Shown here in pieces: positions 44,044-52,998 of a stretch of 64,000 nucleotides of DNA. Within the stretch, counting starts at the first letter, position 1; every line of letters begins with the position of its first letter. This stretch comes from Enterococcus sp. CSURQ0835 (GTDB lineage: Bacteria > Bacillota > Bacilli > Lactobacillales > Enterococcaceae): positions 51,156-115,155 of the forward strand of contig NZ_CACSLH010000005.1 in NCBI RefSeq assembly GCF_902706605.1. Direction: 5' to 3'. The notes under the pieces were generated by a model. It searched no databases, was not told where the DNA came from, and saw nothing but the letters and a program-made list of their open reading frames with translations. The translations under genes and the position numbers were made by a program.

Positions 44044-45153
44044 GTGAAAATTGGAGTAATTAAAGATCCAAAACAAGGTGAAGCACGGGTCGGGATGACA
44101 CCCGAAAACGTAAAAATCTTAGTCGATGCTGGTAATGAAGTTTTAGTCGACGACAATGCTGGTGCAGGATCTGGATTTACAAATGAACAATACGTTGAAG
44201 CAGGTGGGAAAATCGTCGATACAGATACTGCCTGGACAGCTGAATTGATCGTAAAAGTTAAAGAACCAATGGAAAGCGAATACCACTATTTCAAAAAAGG
44301 TCAAATCATTTGGGGCTTCTTACATTTAGCTGCCAACAAACCATGTGTCGAAAAAATGATGGAAGTCGGCGTGACGGCTTTATCTGGTGAAAATATTTCC
44401 ATCGATGGCGTCTTGAAATTATTGAAACCAATGAGTGCTATCGCTGGTCGTCGTGCAGTTAACTTAGGTCAATACTATTTAGAAAAACAACACGGTGGGG
44501 AAGGAATCTTACTTCCAGGGATTGAAGGCGTTGAAGCTGGAACGATCGTGATCTTAGGTGGCGGTAACGCAGCTGAAAATGCAGCCGATATGGCAGTTGG
44601 CATTGGTTGTCACGTCATTATCTTGGAAGTCAATGAACATCGGATCCAAGAATTAAAAGATCGTTACAAAGATCATAACGTTGATGTGTTCGTTTCAAAT
44701 ACTGAAAACTTGGAAGAAAAAATCAAAGAAGCAGATGTTTTCATCTCAACTGTCTTGATTCCAGGGGCTAAGCCACCAAAATTAGTTAAAGAATATATGG
44801 TTGAATCAATGAAACCAGGTAGTGTTATCGTCGATATCGCAATCGATCAAGGTGGTACGGTTGAAACGATCGACAAACCAACGAACCATGCTGATCCAGT
44901 CTTTACGAAGTATGGTGTAATCCATTACGCAGTACCAAATATGCCAGGTGCAACACCACGTACAGCTACGATCGCATTAGCAAAAGGCAATATTTCATTC
45001 TTGAAAGAAATCGGTGAAAAAGGCTTAGAAGCAGCTTTGAAAGCTGATGAATCACTAGTTTCTGGCTTAAGCATTTACAACGGCAAAGTCGTTTCTAAAG
45101 CATTAGCTGATTCGATTGATGTCGATTATACCGAAGTGGGAGATGTATTGTAA
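44044..45153 (+). CDS. ald: Alanine dehydrogenase-family (Ald/PNT) oxidoreductase
   Basis: Ald interconverts L-alanine with pyruvate, ammonia and NADH. The 369-residue protein has the family N-terminus (KIGVIKDPKQGEARVGMTPENV), the pyruvate-binding Lys region LIVKVKEPM, His in GFLHLAANK (about residue 96), and the nucleotide loop VILGGGNAAENAAD (about 170-183). The loop reads GxGxxA instead of GxGxxG, and the usual AYETV segment reads SGENI, so it is a divergent member. The start is GTG with AGGAG eight bases upstream. It overlaps the deaminase gene by one base (TAATG). Substrate specificity should be treated as open. Confidence 0.85.
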   Translation: MKIGVIKDPKQGEARVGMTPENVKILVDAGNEVLVDDNAGAGSGFTNEQYVEAGGKIVDTDTAWTAELIVKVKEPMESEYHYFKKGQIIWGFLHLAANKPCVEKMMEVGVTALSGENISIDGVLKLLKPMSAIAGRRAVNLGQYYLEKQHGGEGILLPGIEGVEAGTIVILGGGNAAENAADMAVGIGCHVIILEVNEHRIQELKDRYKDHNVDVFVSNTENLEEKIKEADVFISTVLIPGAKPPKLVKEYMVESMKPGSVIVDIAIDQGGTVETIDKPTNHADPVFTKYGVIHYAVPNMPGATPRTATIALAKGNISFLKEIGEKGLEAALKADESLVSGLSIYNGKVVSKALADSIDVDYTEVGDVL

Positions 45154-46160
45154 TGACCAAAGACATGGAAAAATTACCAGTAACAATTGAAGACATCCAC
45201 GAAGCCAAAAATGTCGTGAAACAATATGGACGGGTAACCCCATTGATCCAATCGATGTTTTTAACTGCACAAACTGGCGGCCAAGTATTCTTGAAATTGG
45301 AAAACATGCAATTGACTGGCTCGTTCAAGTTCCGAGGTGCCTTCAATAAGATCGCACATTTGTCACAAACTGAAAAAGACAGAGGTGTCATCGCGGTCTC
45401 TGCTGGTAACCATGCACAAGGAGTCGCATTGACTTCTAAATTATTAGGCATCGAAAGTACGATCGTCATGCCTGAAACGGCACCAAAAGCCAAAGTTGAA
45501 GCAACAGAAGGCTATGGTTCAAAAGTGATTTTACATGGTTCAGGCTTTGATGAAGCTAAGGCTTACTGTGAAAAGATCGTTGAAGAAACTGGCGTTACGT
45601 ACATCCCGCCTTATGATGACGAATGTGTCATGGCTGGACAAGGTACGATCGGACTTGAAATTCTTGATCAAATCTGGGACGTAGATACTGTCTTAGTACC
45701 CGTTGGCGGTGGCGGTTTGATTTCAGGGATCGCAGTTGCCATGAAGACATTTAATCCACATATCAATATCATCGGTGTCCAAGCAGAAAATATCCATGGG
45801 ATGACGGCCTCTTATGAAGCTGGCAAGATTGTTGGCCATAAAGAAGGCACAACGATCGCGGATGGCTGTGCGGTGGAATACCCAGGTAACTTGACTTTTG
45901 ACGTCGTAGAAGCTTTAGTCGACGATATGGTCACAGTTTCTGAAACCGAGATCGAACTTGCGATGAAAGATTTGATCCAACGGACGAAAATCGTCGTTGA
46001 AGGTGCCGGTGGCTTAGCAACAGCTGCTATTTTAGCCGGTAAAGTGGACAAATATGTCAACGGCAAAAAAGTCGTTGCTGTCGTATCTGGCGGGAACGTC
46101 GATTTGAAACGGATCACTGACGTTATCGGCCATATGTCAGTTGCGAACGAATTGAAATAA
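45153..46160 (+). CDS. Threonine/serine ammonia-lyase (catabolic, TdcB-like)
   Basis: This PLP enzyme deaminates threonine to 2-oxobutyrate or serine to pyruvate. The 335-residue protein has the Schiff-base Lys in TGSFKFRGA (about residue 57), SAGNHAQGVA, and the phosphate-binding PVGGGGLISGIA (about 183). It lacks the C-terminal ACT domain of biosynthetic IlvA, so it fits the short catabolic TdcB form. The start shares a base with the upstream stop, so the two proteins are translationally coupled. Their products suggest a shared 2-oxoacid route. A strong terminator follows. Confidence 0.93.
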   Translation: MTKDMEKLPVTIEDIHEAKNVVKQYGRVTPLIQSMFLTAQTGGQVFLKLENMQLTGSFKFRGAFNKIAHLSQTEKDRGVIAVSAGNHAQGVALTSKLLGIESTIVMPETAPKAKVEATEGYGSKVILHGSGFDEAKAYCEKIVEETGVTYIPPYDDECVMAGQGTIGLEILDQIWDVDTVLVPVGGGGLISGIAVAMKTFNPHINIIGVQAENIHGMTASYEAGKIVGHKEGTTIADGCAVEYPGNLTFDVVEALVDDMVTVSETEIELAMKDLIQRTKIVVEGAGGLATAAILAGKVDKYVNGKKVVAVVSGGNVDLKRITDVIGHMSVANELK

Positions 46161-46173
46161 TTGAGAATTTCAC

Positions 46174-46207
46174 AAAAAAGAGATGGTTGTTACCATCTCT
46201 TTTTTTG
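46174..46207 (+). terminator. Terminator of the ald operon
   Basis: AAAAAGAGATGG pairs with CCATCTCTTTTT around TTGTTA, with a T run. Confidence 0.93.
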
Positions 46208-46279
46208 TTATAAAAAATGAAAAAATGATGATAAACAGCCGGATTTGTGAGCAGTTTAGCTTATTTTATTGAGTGATTT

Positions 46280-46288
46280 TGGTATAAT
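46280..46288 (+). promoter_or_regulatory. Extended -10 promoter of nox
   Basis: TGGTATAAT (46280-46288) is a perfect extended -10 with no good -35. The leader of about 48 bases contains a loose TTGTG...CAACAA symmetry (46293-46313). Confidence 0.75.
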
Positions 46289-46342
46289 CTATTTGTGCAA
46301 TGATTTGCAACAAATAATTATTCTAAAGAAAAGAGGCTGTTT

Positions 46343-47689
46343 ATGAAAGTAGTAGTTGTAGGCTGTACACATGCGGGAACTGCCGCCATCAAAAATATTT
46401 TAAGTACGCATCCTGAAGCTGAAGTAACCGTTTTCGAACGGAATGATAATATTTCTTTTCTATCTTGTGGAATCGCTTTATATGTCGGTGGTGTCGTAAA
46501 AGATCCAGCGGGCTTATTTTATTCCAGCCCCGAAGAATTAGCAAAATTAGGCGCAACCGTTCACATGGAGCACAATGTTACTGAGATTGATCCAAAAGCA
46601 AAACAAGTGACGGCGAAAGATTTGAAAAGTGGAGCAGTATCAACTGTTGAATATGATAAATTAGTCATGACTACCGGTTCTTGGCCGATCATCCCACCAA
46701 TTCCTGGAATCGACAGCAAAAATGTGTTGTTGTGCAAAAATTATAACCAAGCAAAAGAGATCATCGCAAAAACAGATGACGCGAAAAAAGTTGCTGTTGT
46801 CGGCGGCGGCTACATCGGGATCGAATTGGTCGAAGCCTTTGCTGAAAAAGGAAAAACGGTGACTTTGATCGATGGCCTTGATCGAATTTTAAATAAATAT
46901 TTAGATAAACCATTTACGGACTTGTTAGAAAAAGAATTACAAGCGCAAGGGATCACGTTAATGTTAGGCGAAAATGTGAGTGAATTTATCGCCGATGACA
47001 ATGGCTATGTCAAACAAGTGACCACAGCCAGTCAAACAGTGGAAGCAGACTTAGTCATTTTATGTGTTGGTTTCCGGCCGAACACCGAACTTTTAAAAGG
47101 TAAAGTTGAGATGTTACCAAATGGCGCAATCAAAGTCGATGAATATATGCAAACGAGTGACCCAGCTATTTTTGCAGCAGGTGATTCAGCCGTTGTCCAC
47201 TACAATCCAACAAATGAAGAACGCTATATCCCACTTGCGACGAATGCGGTTCGCCAAGGGATGTTAGTTGGCCAAAACTTAACGGAGAAAAAAATGAAAT
47301 ACCGTGGGACACAAGGGACTTCTGGTTTGTATCTATTCGGTTGGAATATCGGCTCGACTGGATTGACAAAAGAAGCGGCAGCTGCCAGCAACTTAGCAGT
47401 CAACGTGACGGTGATGGAAGACAACTACCGACCTGAGTTCATGCCAACGACTGAAAAGATCTTGATGGAATTAGTCTCTGAAAAAGACACGAACCGAATC
47501 GTTGGCGCCCAATTTATTTCGAAATACGATGTGACGCAATCGGCAAACACGATGTCTTTAGCGATCCAAAATAAGATGACGGTTGAAGACCTCGCGTTAG
47601 CTGATTTCTTCTTCCAACCGCATTTTGACCGTCCATGGAATTACTTGAATATCTTGGCACAACAAGCGTTAACTGAGATCAACGAGTAA
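46343..47689 (+). CDS. nox: NADH oxidase, water-forming
   Basis: Nox reduces oxygen to water with NADH, restoring NAD under aeration and lowering oxidative stress. The 448-residue flavoprotein has the FAD loop VVVGCTHAGTAA (about residues 4-15), the redox Cys in SFLSCGIALY (about 42), the NADH loop VAVVGGGYIGIELVEAF, and FAAGDSAVVHYNP for FAD. The overall sequence is strikingly like enterococcal Nox rather than the peroxide-forming NADH peroxidase. AGAGG lies about nine bases before the ATG. It is monocistronic, just downstream of the ald-deaminase operon. Confidence 0.95.
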   Translation: MKVVVVGCTHAGTAAIKNILSTHPEAEVTVFERNDNISFLSCGIALYVGGVVKDPAGLFYSSPEELAKLGATVHMEHNVTEIDPKAKQVTAKDLKSGAVSTVEYDKLVMTTGSWPIIPPIPGIDSKNVLLCKNYNQAKEIIAKTDDAKKVAVVGGGYIGIELVEAFAEKGKTVTLIDGLDRILNKYLDKPFTDLLEKELQAQGITLMLGENVSEFIADDNGYVKQVTTASQTVEADLVILCVGFRPNTELLKGKVEMLPNGAIKVDEYMQTSDPAIFAAGDSAVVHYNPTNEERYIPLATNAVRQGMLVGQNLTEKKMKYRGTQGTSGLYLFGWNIGSTGLTKEAAAASNLAVNVTVMEDNYRPEFMPTTEKILMELVSEKDTNRIVGAQFISKYDVTQSANTMSLAIQNKMTVEDLALADFFFQPHFDRPWNYLNILAQQALTEINE

Positions 47690-47707
47690 ATTGCCAGCAG
47701 TCACTAG

Positions 47708-47736
47708 ACACCGCTCGATTTGGGCGGTGTTTTTTT
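47708..47736 (+). terminator. Terminator of nox
   Basis: ACACCGCTC (47708-47716) pairs with GGGCGGTGT (47722-47730) with one G-T pair, followed by seven Ts. Confidence 0.88.
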
Positions 47737-47787
47737 GCTTTCAAAAAAAGAATCGTGTAAACTTAACAACGATAGGAGGTTTTGAGT

Positions 47788-48501
47788 TTGTTAGAGTTAC
47801 CTGATTATTTAAATGCTGGGCAGACGGTCCTTTCTAATCTCGTCTTACAAAAATACCACGACTTGGGTCTTTCTACAGCTGAATTTATGCTGTGGTTACA
47901 ATTATATAGCCGAAATCAAGCAGGAGATCTTTTTCCAGATCTAAATGAAATTGCTCAAGCGATGGGGCAAACGCCGGCCCAAGTTTATGAGCTGCTGGCA
48001 AGATTAGAAGCAGGCGGTTTTTTAACTATCGAGACGCAGAAAAATGCGGAAGGCAAACAAAGTGACCGTTATAACTTACTGCCTTTATTTGACAAGCTGG
48101 CTGATTTGAAACAATTGGAAAGTTTCCAACAAGCCGAACAATCTGAAGAGCAAGCGGTCAAACAAATGTATCAAAATATCGAGCAGGAGTTTGGCCGTCC
48201 GCTAACGGCGATTGAATACCAAGAAGTCGGTTACTGGTTGAACGATGACCATTATTCGCCTGAATTGATCAATTTAGCGTTACGGGAAGCAGTCTTAAAT
48301 CAAGCATTTAGTTTCCGTTATATGGAACGGATCTTATTGGATTGGGCTAAGAAAAATATTCAGTCAAAAGAGCAAGTGTTAGAAGAAAAAAAACGACGGG
48401 ATCAAGCGATCATGCAAAAAAAAGAAATTGCGGGAACGAAAGAATTACCAAAAGTCTCATTGTATAATTGGTTGGAAGGAGAAAATTCTGATGCTGAGTA
48501 A
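47788..48501 (+). CDS. dnaD: DNA replication protein DnaD
   Basis: DnaD helps load the replicative helicase with DnaA and DnaB in low-GC Gram-positive bacteria. The 237-residue protein has an N-terminal winged helix (STAEFMLWLQLYSRNQAGD, DLNEIAQAMGQTPAQVYELL) and a C-terminal DnaB/DnaD domain (FGRPLTAIEYQEVGYWLNDD, about residues 134-153, with the YxxxIxxxW-like RYMERILLDW). Two TTG starts are in frame. 47788 lies eight bases from AGGAGG and 47782 only two, so 47788 is preferred. It overlaps nth by 11 bases, the usual order. Confidence 0.94.
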   Translation: MLELPDYLNAGQTVLSNLVLQKYHDLGLSTAEFMLWLQLYSRNQAGDLFPDLNEIAQAMGQTPAQVYELLARLEAGGFLTIETQKNAEGKQSDRYNLLPLFDKLADLKQLESFQQAEQSEEQAVKQMYQNIEQEFGRPLTAIEYQEVGYWLNDDHYSPELINLALREAVLNQAFSFRYMERILLDWAKKNIQSKEQVLEEKKRRDQAIMQKKEIAGTKELPKVSLYNWLEGENSDAE

Positions 48502-49150
48502 AGCACAAACGATGGAAGCAATCGAACGGATGTATACGATGTTTCCTGAAGCCCATGGAGAACTCCGCTCACGAACTCCCTTTCAGTTGTTGATCGCGGT
48601 GATCTTGAGCGCGCAAGCAACGGATGTCTCCGTCAATAAAGCAACGCCAGCGCTATTTGCGGCTTACCCAACCCCAGCAGCGTTGGCTGAAGCGCCGCTG
48701 GAAGATGTGATTGAGAAAATTCGGACGATCGGGCTATACCGCAATAAAGCTAAAAATATCAAAGCGTGTTCAGCGATGCTGCTGACCGATTTTGCTGGAG
48801 AAGTGCCTAAGACTCGCGAGGAACTGGTACGCTTGCCGGGAGTCGGACGCAAAACTGCTAATGTAGTTTTAGGGGACGCTTTTGGTATTCCGGCGATTGC
48901 GGTGGATACCCATGTCGAGCGGGTCTCAAAACGGTTGCGGATCTGTAAATTAAAAGCTTCTGTCTTAGAAGTTGAAGAAACATTGATGAGAAAAGTACCA
49001 CGTGACTTGTGGGTCAAGACGCATCATACGATGATTTTTTTCGGGCGCTACCATTGCTTGGCTCGTAACCCAAAATGTGCGATCTGTCCTTTGCTAGATC
49101 TTTGTCAAGACGGCAAAGAACGCATGAAAAAAGCGCAAGTGAAAAAATAA
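48491..49150 (+). CDS. nth: Endonuclease III
   Basis: Nth removes oxidised pyrimidines and nicks abasic sites in base-excision repair. The 219-residue enzyme has the helix-hairpin-helix LVRLPGVGRKTANVVLG (about residues 113-129) with the catalytic Lys, the catalytic Asp in AVDTHVERVS (about 141), and an iron-sulfur cluster Cys set in CLARNPKCAICPLLDLC. GAAGGAG lies about eight bases before the ATG at 48491, inside the end of dnaD. The dnaD-nth pair is conserved in Bacilli. Confidence 0.96.
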   Translation: MLSKAQTMEAIERMYTMFPEAHGELRSRTPFQLLIAVILSAQATDVSVNKATPALFAAYPTPAALAEAPLEDVIEKIRTIGLYRNKAKNIKACSAMLLTDFAGEVPKTREELVRLPGVGRKTANVVLGDAFGIPAIAVDTHVERVSKRLRICKLKASVLEVEETLMRKVPRDLWVKTHHTMIFFGRYHCLARNPKCAICPLLDLCQDGKERMKKAQVKK

Positions 49151-49151
49151 T

Positions 49152-49190
49152 AAAAATGCCTTGTGAGCGTAGTCTCACAAGGCATTTTTA
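49152..49190. terminator. Bidirectional terminator between nth and pbp1A
   Basis: AAAAATGCCTTGTGAG pairs with its complement (49174-49189) around GCGTAGT. A and T tracts occur on both sides. Confidence 0.93.
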
Positions 49191-49202
49191 TTGAGAATTG
49201 TT

Positions 49203-51704
49203 CTATTGAGCAGGTTGCTGACCACCACCATTACCAGCTGGAGGTGTCACAGCACCGCCACCAGTATTGCCACCGCCGTTACCGTTACCACCAGTGCCGC
49301 CGTTACCAGCCGGTGGCGTTCCACCACCGCCCGTCCCGCCAGCACCATTGCCCCCTGGATTGTTGCCGGCATTGCCGTTATTATTGTTGCCAGCTGGAGG
49401 TGTCACGGCACCGCCGCCGTTATTGTTACCTGAATTGTTGCCGGTGCCACCGTTATTAGTTGGTGGTACATAATTATTGTTGCCGTTGTTGTTAGTCGTA
49501 TTGCCGCCACCAGTACCATTATAATTTGGAGTAGTAGGTGCAGAGGACTGTGGTGTTTGATTGTAGGATTGACTGGCAGAACTGGCAGGCGCTTGATAAC
49601 TTGGTGATACTGAACTAGTCCCGCCATTGTTATAATTATTGTAATGATTATAGTTGTTTGTTTTCGGTTGTGTTTGAGCCGGAACTTGTGGCGCTGCATT
49701 ATCTTGAGGAGCATCTTTGAAATACAATTCATTCCCGACCCGTACAAGATCTTCTGGCAGCTGCCAATCGTTATTAGGCAAGTTTTCAGCTAGGTAAGCC
49801 ATCATTTGACGGTACACATCTGAAGCGATCATATTGGATTTCGCGCTCATTGGACGCATCCGATCGTTATAGCCGGTCCAAATCGATAAAGATTTCAAGG
49901 TGGTAAAGCCACTGAACATCACATCCGGAGCAAGGTCGGCTTCCGTGCTATCGATTTTTTTCAATTCGTCGTCAGTATAATTGGAAGTCCCAGTCTTTCC
50001 AGCTTGGAAAAGATTAGGGATTTGAGCATTCGTTCCGGTTCCTTGTGAGATCACATCTTTTAAAACATCAGTCAGCATATAAGCTGTCCCAGGTTCCATG
50101 GCTTTTTGTCCACTAGGTTCAAAGGATTGTTCTGTGCCGTCTTGGTAACGAACTTTATTGACATATTGAGGTGCAAAGTAAGTGCCACCATTTGCGATCG
50201 CAGAATAAGCGGCCGCCATTTTTTCACTTGAAATACCATATTTCGTGCCAGATTGTTCATTTGTGTTACTAGAGATGGCGTTGGATTGTTCAATTTGTTT
50301 ATATTCAATCCCCAGTCTTTTTAAAAACTCTGAAACGCGCTCGGGACCGACTTCATTGTATAACTTGACTGCTGGTACGTTGCGGGATTCATACAACGCT
50401 TTGCGCAACGTGATATTGCCCATAAAACGATTGTCCCAGTTTTTGACTTCGGTGTCAGTGTGCTGGTATTTGTAAGGTTCGTCTTTGATCATCGTGCCAG
50501 TTGATTTTTTTAAAAACTCAAAGGCCGGACCATAATCGGTGATCGGTTTGACGGTTGAGCCAAAGTCACGATGGGTATTGACTGCCAGATTATTTCCTAA
50601 GTAAACATCATCTGGGACGTTTCGACCGCCGATCTGAGCGGTGACTTTACCATTGCCGACATCCATCAAAGTGGCTGCTACTTGTAGATCTTGATCAGGG
50701 TATTGAACATATTGATTCGTATTGACGATCTCATACAAACGTTTTTGAGCCGCTAAATCTAAGTTAGTATAAATATCTAAGCCATCTGTGTACACGTTTT
50801 TTCCAGTTTTAGCTTGGACTTCGTGGATGACTTCTTTGACATAGTTGTCGACGACTTTTCGATCACGATTTTCAGTATGCAGTGGCTGCAGATCTGTTTG
50901 CACGGGTACTTTGACGGCGGCATCATATTCTTTTTGCGAGATCTTTTGGTTATCTAGCATCGTATACAAGACGATATCGCGTCGCTCTTTCGCCTCTTTG
51001 GGGTGTAAATAAGGATCATATGAATTTGGCGCTTGCGGCATTCCAGCAAGCAGAGCTGTCTGTGCCAGATTCAATTCAGCTAATGGTTTGCCGAAATACG
51101 TTTTAGCGGCTGTTTGCATGCCGTACATTCCGTTGGCCATGTAGACTTTGTTGATATAATACGTTAAGATCTCTTGCTTGGATTTTTTCTTTTCTAGTTT
51201 CAATGCTAACCAAGCTTCTTGGGCTTTACGTTTGATGTTTCGGTCAGCTGATTTGGTTGAGAAAAACGAAAGCTTGATCAATTGCTGGGTCAACGTACTG
51301 CCACCTTGCAATCCGCCAGAAGAAACGTTGTGTAAAGCTGAGCTGGCAATGCGGACCGGATCAATCCCATCATGCTTATAAAAGCGTTGGTCTTCTACGG
51401 ATACGATCGCATCTTTTAATGACTGTGGAATCGTATCTTTGGTTGCTTTTTCGCGTTTTTCAGCGCCTAGATCTTCAAACAAATCACCGTTTAATGCGTA
51501 TAGTTTAGATGAAGCGGTCGCATCGAGCCGCTTTTCACTCAGCTTCGGTGCGGAATTGGCGTAATAAGCAAATAGACCGACACCTGCTAGTAAGCAGAGA
51601 CAAAAAAAAGCTACGATCCCTAACAAAATCTTTTGCCAAGTTTTGAGCGAGCGCCTAGTGTGTTTTTTGGTTTTTGGTTGGTTCGTTCGGGAGAATCTTT
51701 TCAT
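49203..51704 (-). CDS. pbp1A: Class A penicillin-binding protein 1A with Asn/Gly/Pro-rich tail
   Basis: A bifunctional peptidoglycan synthase of 833 residues. A basic cytoplasmic N-terminus and one membrane helix (about 26-48) precede a GT51 domain with VEDQRFYKHDGIDP (catalytic Glu, about residue 97) and LQGGSTLTQQL. The transpeptidase domain has the active-site Ser in GSTVKP (about 382) and KTGTSN (about 576). Residues from about 655 form a low-complexity extracellular tail of Asn, Gly, Pro, Gln and Ser with repeats of GGAVTPPAGN. It follows recU by three bases, the conserved recU-pbp1A pair. The ATG has a GGAGC ribosome binding site. Confidence 0.95.
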   Translation of the reverse strand: MKRFSRTNQPKTKKHTRRSLKTWQKILLGIVAFFCLCLLAGVGLFAYYANSAPKLSEKRLDATASSKLYALNGDLFEDLGAEKREKATKDTIPQSLKDAIVSVEDQRFYKHDGIDPVRIASSALHNVSSGGLQGGSTLTQQLIKLSFFSTKSADRNIKRKAQEAWLALKLEKKKSKQEILTYYINKVYMANGMYGMQTAAKTYFGKPLAELNLAQTALLAGMPQAPNSYDPYLHPKEAKERRDIVLYTMLDNQKISQKEYDAAVKVPVQTDLQPLHTENRDRKVVDNYVKEVIHEVQAKTGKNVYTDGLDIYTNLDLAAQKRLYEIVNTNQYVQYPDQDLQVAATLMDVGNGKVTAQIGGRNVPDDVYLGNNLAVNTHRDFGSTVKPITDYGPAFEFLKKSTGTMIKDEPYKYQHTDTEVKNWDNRFMGNITLRKALYESRNVPAVKLYNEVGPERVSEFLKRLGIEYKQIEQSNAISSNTNEQSGTKYGISSEKMAAAYSAIANGGTYFAPQYVNKVRYQDGTEQSFEPSGQKAMEPGTAYMLTDVLKDVISQGTGTNAQIPNLFQAGKTGTSNYTDDELKKIDSTEADLAPDVMFSGFTTLKSLSIWTGYNDRMRPMSAKSNMIASDVYRQMMAYLAENLPNNDWQLPEDLVRVGNELYFKDAPQDNAAPQVPAQTQPKTNNYNHYNNYNNGGTSSVSPSYQAPASSASQSYNQTPQSSAPTTPNYNGTGGGNTTNNNGNNNYVPPTNNGGTGNNSGNNNGGGAVTPPAGNNNNGNAGNNPGGNGAGGTGGGGTPPAGNGGTGGNGNGGGNTGGGAVTPPAGNGGGQQPAQ

Positions 51705-51707
51705 CAG

Positions 51708-52316
51708 TTAGTTGCTCCTTTGCTGAATGTATTCGTCGACTGCGATCAAATAAGGAATCCGCGGTGCGATTTTGGACGGGATCTCGATGCCCTCATGCTC
51801 AATGATCGCTAAAGGCAATGATTTTTTACCAGTCGCTTGCTCGTCCCAATAAGTAAGCAGGCGATCACTAGGAAAGAAGAAACAGCGATTCAAACTAGAA
51901 AACCACAGCAAGACAAAACAGATTCCCGCTTGCGCTAGACATTTGCGCATGTGTGTGATCTGATGTTCATGAAAGTTTTTAAAGGGAAATGACGCTTTGT
52001 TTTTTGTTTCCTTTGCTTCAAAGTCTAAATAATAGCCGCGGTAAACACCGTTGTAATCCGTAGTAGAGGGTTGACGAAAATAAGCTTCTTTGATCACGGC
52101 CGCACTACGTTTCGGGTAATCGACTTTGACGATCTGCAAAGGGGTTGGCTTTTTATGAACGACCGCGATATCATGATTTAAATAATAGACATTGCTTTCG
52201 TTGATCGCTTCTTCAAAGTTCATGCCACGATTGGCAAATGTTGTTTTATGTTGTTTAGCTGTCTGGTTTTTTTTGGCGAATGGCTGGCCATTCGGATAGT
52301 GGATTGCCACGTTCAT
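51708..52316 (-). CDS. recU: Holliday junction resolvase RecU
   Basis: RecU cuts four-way DNA junctions in recombination and chromosome segregation. The 202-residue nuclease has the opening NVAIHYPNGQPF, TTFANRGMNFEEAINESNVYYL (about residues 29-50 in two halves), the metal site DYNGVYRGYYLDFEAKET (about 97-114, with D-x-E-A-K), and FPFKNFHEHQ. The ATG at 52316 has AGGAG upstream on the minus strand. A longer frame from 52409 crosses the divergent gene's start. It is cotranscribed with pbp1A and divergent from the YpsA-like gene. Confidence 0.95.
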   Translation of the reverse strand: MNVAIHYPNGQPFAKKNQTAKQHKTTFANRGMNFEEAINESNVYYLNHDIAVVHKKPTPLQIVKVDYPKRSAAVIKEAYFRQPSTTDYNGVYRGYYLDFEAKETKNKASFPFKNFHEHQITHMRKCLAQAGICFVLLWFSSLNRCFFFPSDRLLTYWDEQATGKKSLPLAIIEHEGIEIPSKIAPRIPYLIAVDEYIQQRSN

Positions 52317-52377
52317 CACACTCCTAATTGGTATTATAACAAAAAAAGCTGGACTTTTAGAGAGGAGTTTTAATTTC

Positions 52378-52932
52378 ATGGAAGAAACTGTCAAGAAATT
52401 ATATATCACAGGTTATCAAAGTTATGAGTTGGGGATTTTTAATGAAAAAGACCCAAAATTGCAAGTCATTAAAAAAGTTTTAAAAAACGAAATCAAAAAT
52501 TACGTTGAAAATGGACTCGAGTGGGTGATGGTAGCTGGAGGGCTGGGAATAGAATTGTGGGCCGGGGAAGTCGTGGCGGAATTGAAACCGACTTATCCTG
52601 AACTAAAACTCGCTTTGATTTTGCCTTTTGCAGATTATGGGAATCAATGGAACGAAAAAAATCAATTGCTGTTGACAGAAGTTAAAACACAAGCTGATTT
52701 TTGTGATTCAGTCAGCCATGAACCCTATAAAAATCCCGGACAGTTCAAAAATTTGACGACTTTTCTTTTAGCCCATACGGATGGCGCTTTGATCGTTTAC
52801 GATGAAGAATTTCCGGGAAAACCGAAATATTTTCTATCAGCTGCTCGAAAAGTTCAGGAAACGAAGCCTTATTCGATCCAATCTATCACGATGGATGACT
52901 TAGAAAATGCAATCTTTGACGATTCCGTTTGA
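52378..52932 (+). CDS. YpsA-family (DUF1273) SLOG-domain protein
   Basis: A 184-residue cytoplasmic protein with the Rossmann-like SLOG fold: KKLYITGYQSYELGIF at the start, VMVAGGLGIELWAGEVV (about residues 54-70) as the nucleotide-type loop, and LILPFADYGNQWNEKN. This matches YpsA, which affects cell division and glucose metabolism in Bacillus and Staphylococcus and lies beside gpsB there as here. Its ligand is unproven, with NAD or ADP-ribose suggested. GAGAGGAG lies 10-12 bases before the ATG. It is followed by gpsB from its own promoter. Confidence 0.93.
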   Translation: MEETVKKLYITGYQSYELGIFNEKDPKLQVIKKVLKNEIKNYVENGLEWVMVAGGLGIELWAGEVVAELKPTYPELKLALILPFADYGNQWNEKNQLLLTEVKTQADFCDSVSHEPYKNPGQFKNLTTFLLAHTDGALIVYDEEFPGKPKYFLSAARKVQETKPYSIQSITMDDLENAIFDDSV

Positions 52933-52957
52933 TTTCCCGTGAAATATCGGCTAGAAT
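52929..52957 (+). promoter_or_regulatory. Promoter of gpsB
   Basis: TTGATT (52929-52934), 17 bases, TAGAAT (52952-52957). The -35 overlaps the stop codon of the ypsA-like gene. Confidence 0.8.
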
Positions 52958-52998
52958 GAAAAAGAAAGCTATTGAATGATGTTAACGAGGTGAACAAA

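Noticed and set aside
46293..46313. TTGTG...CAACAA symmetry in the nox leader as a Rex operator
   Set aside because: The half-sites do not align to the TTGTGAA-N4-TTCACAA consensus. The symmetry needs gaps.
49163..49473. Plus-strand frames rich in Pro, Leu, His or Arg opposite the PBP1A tail
   Set aside because: They are the antisense of the Gly/Asn/Pro repeats. Low-complexity coding DNA stays open in several frames.
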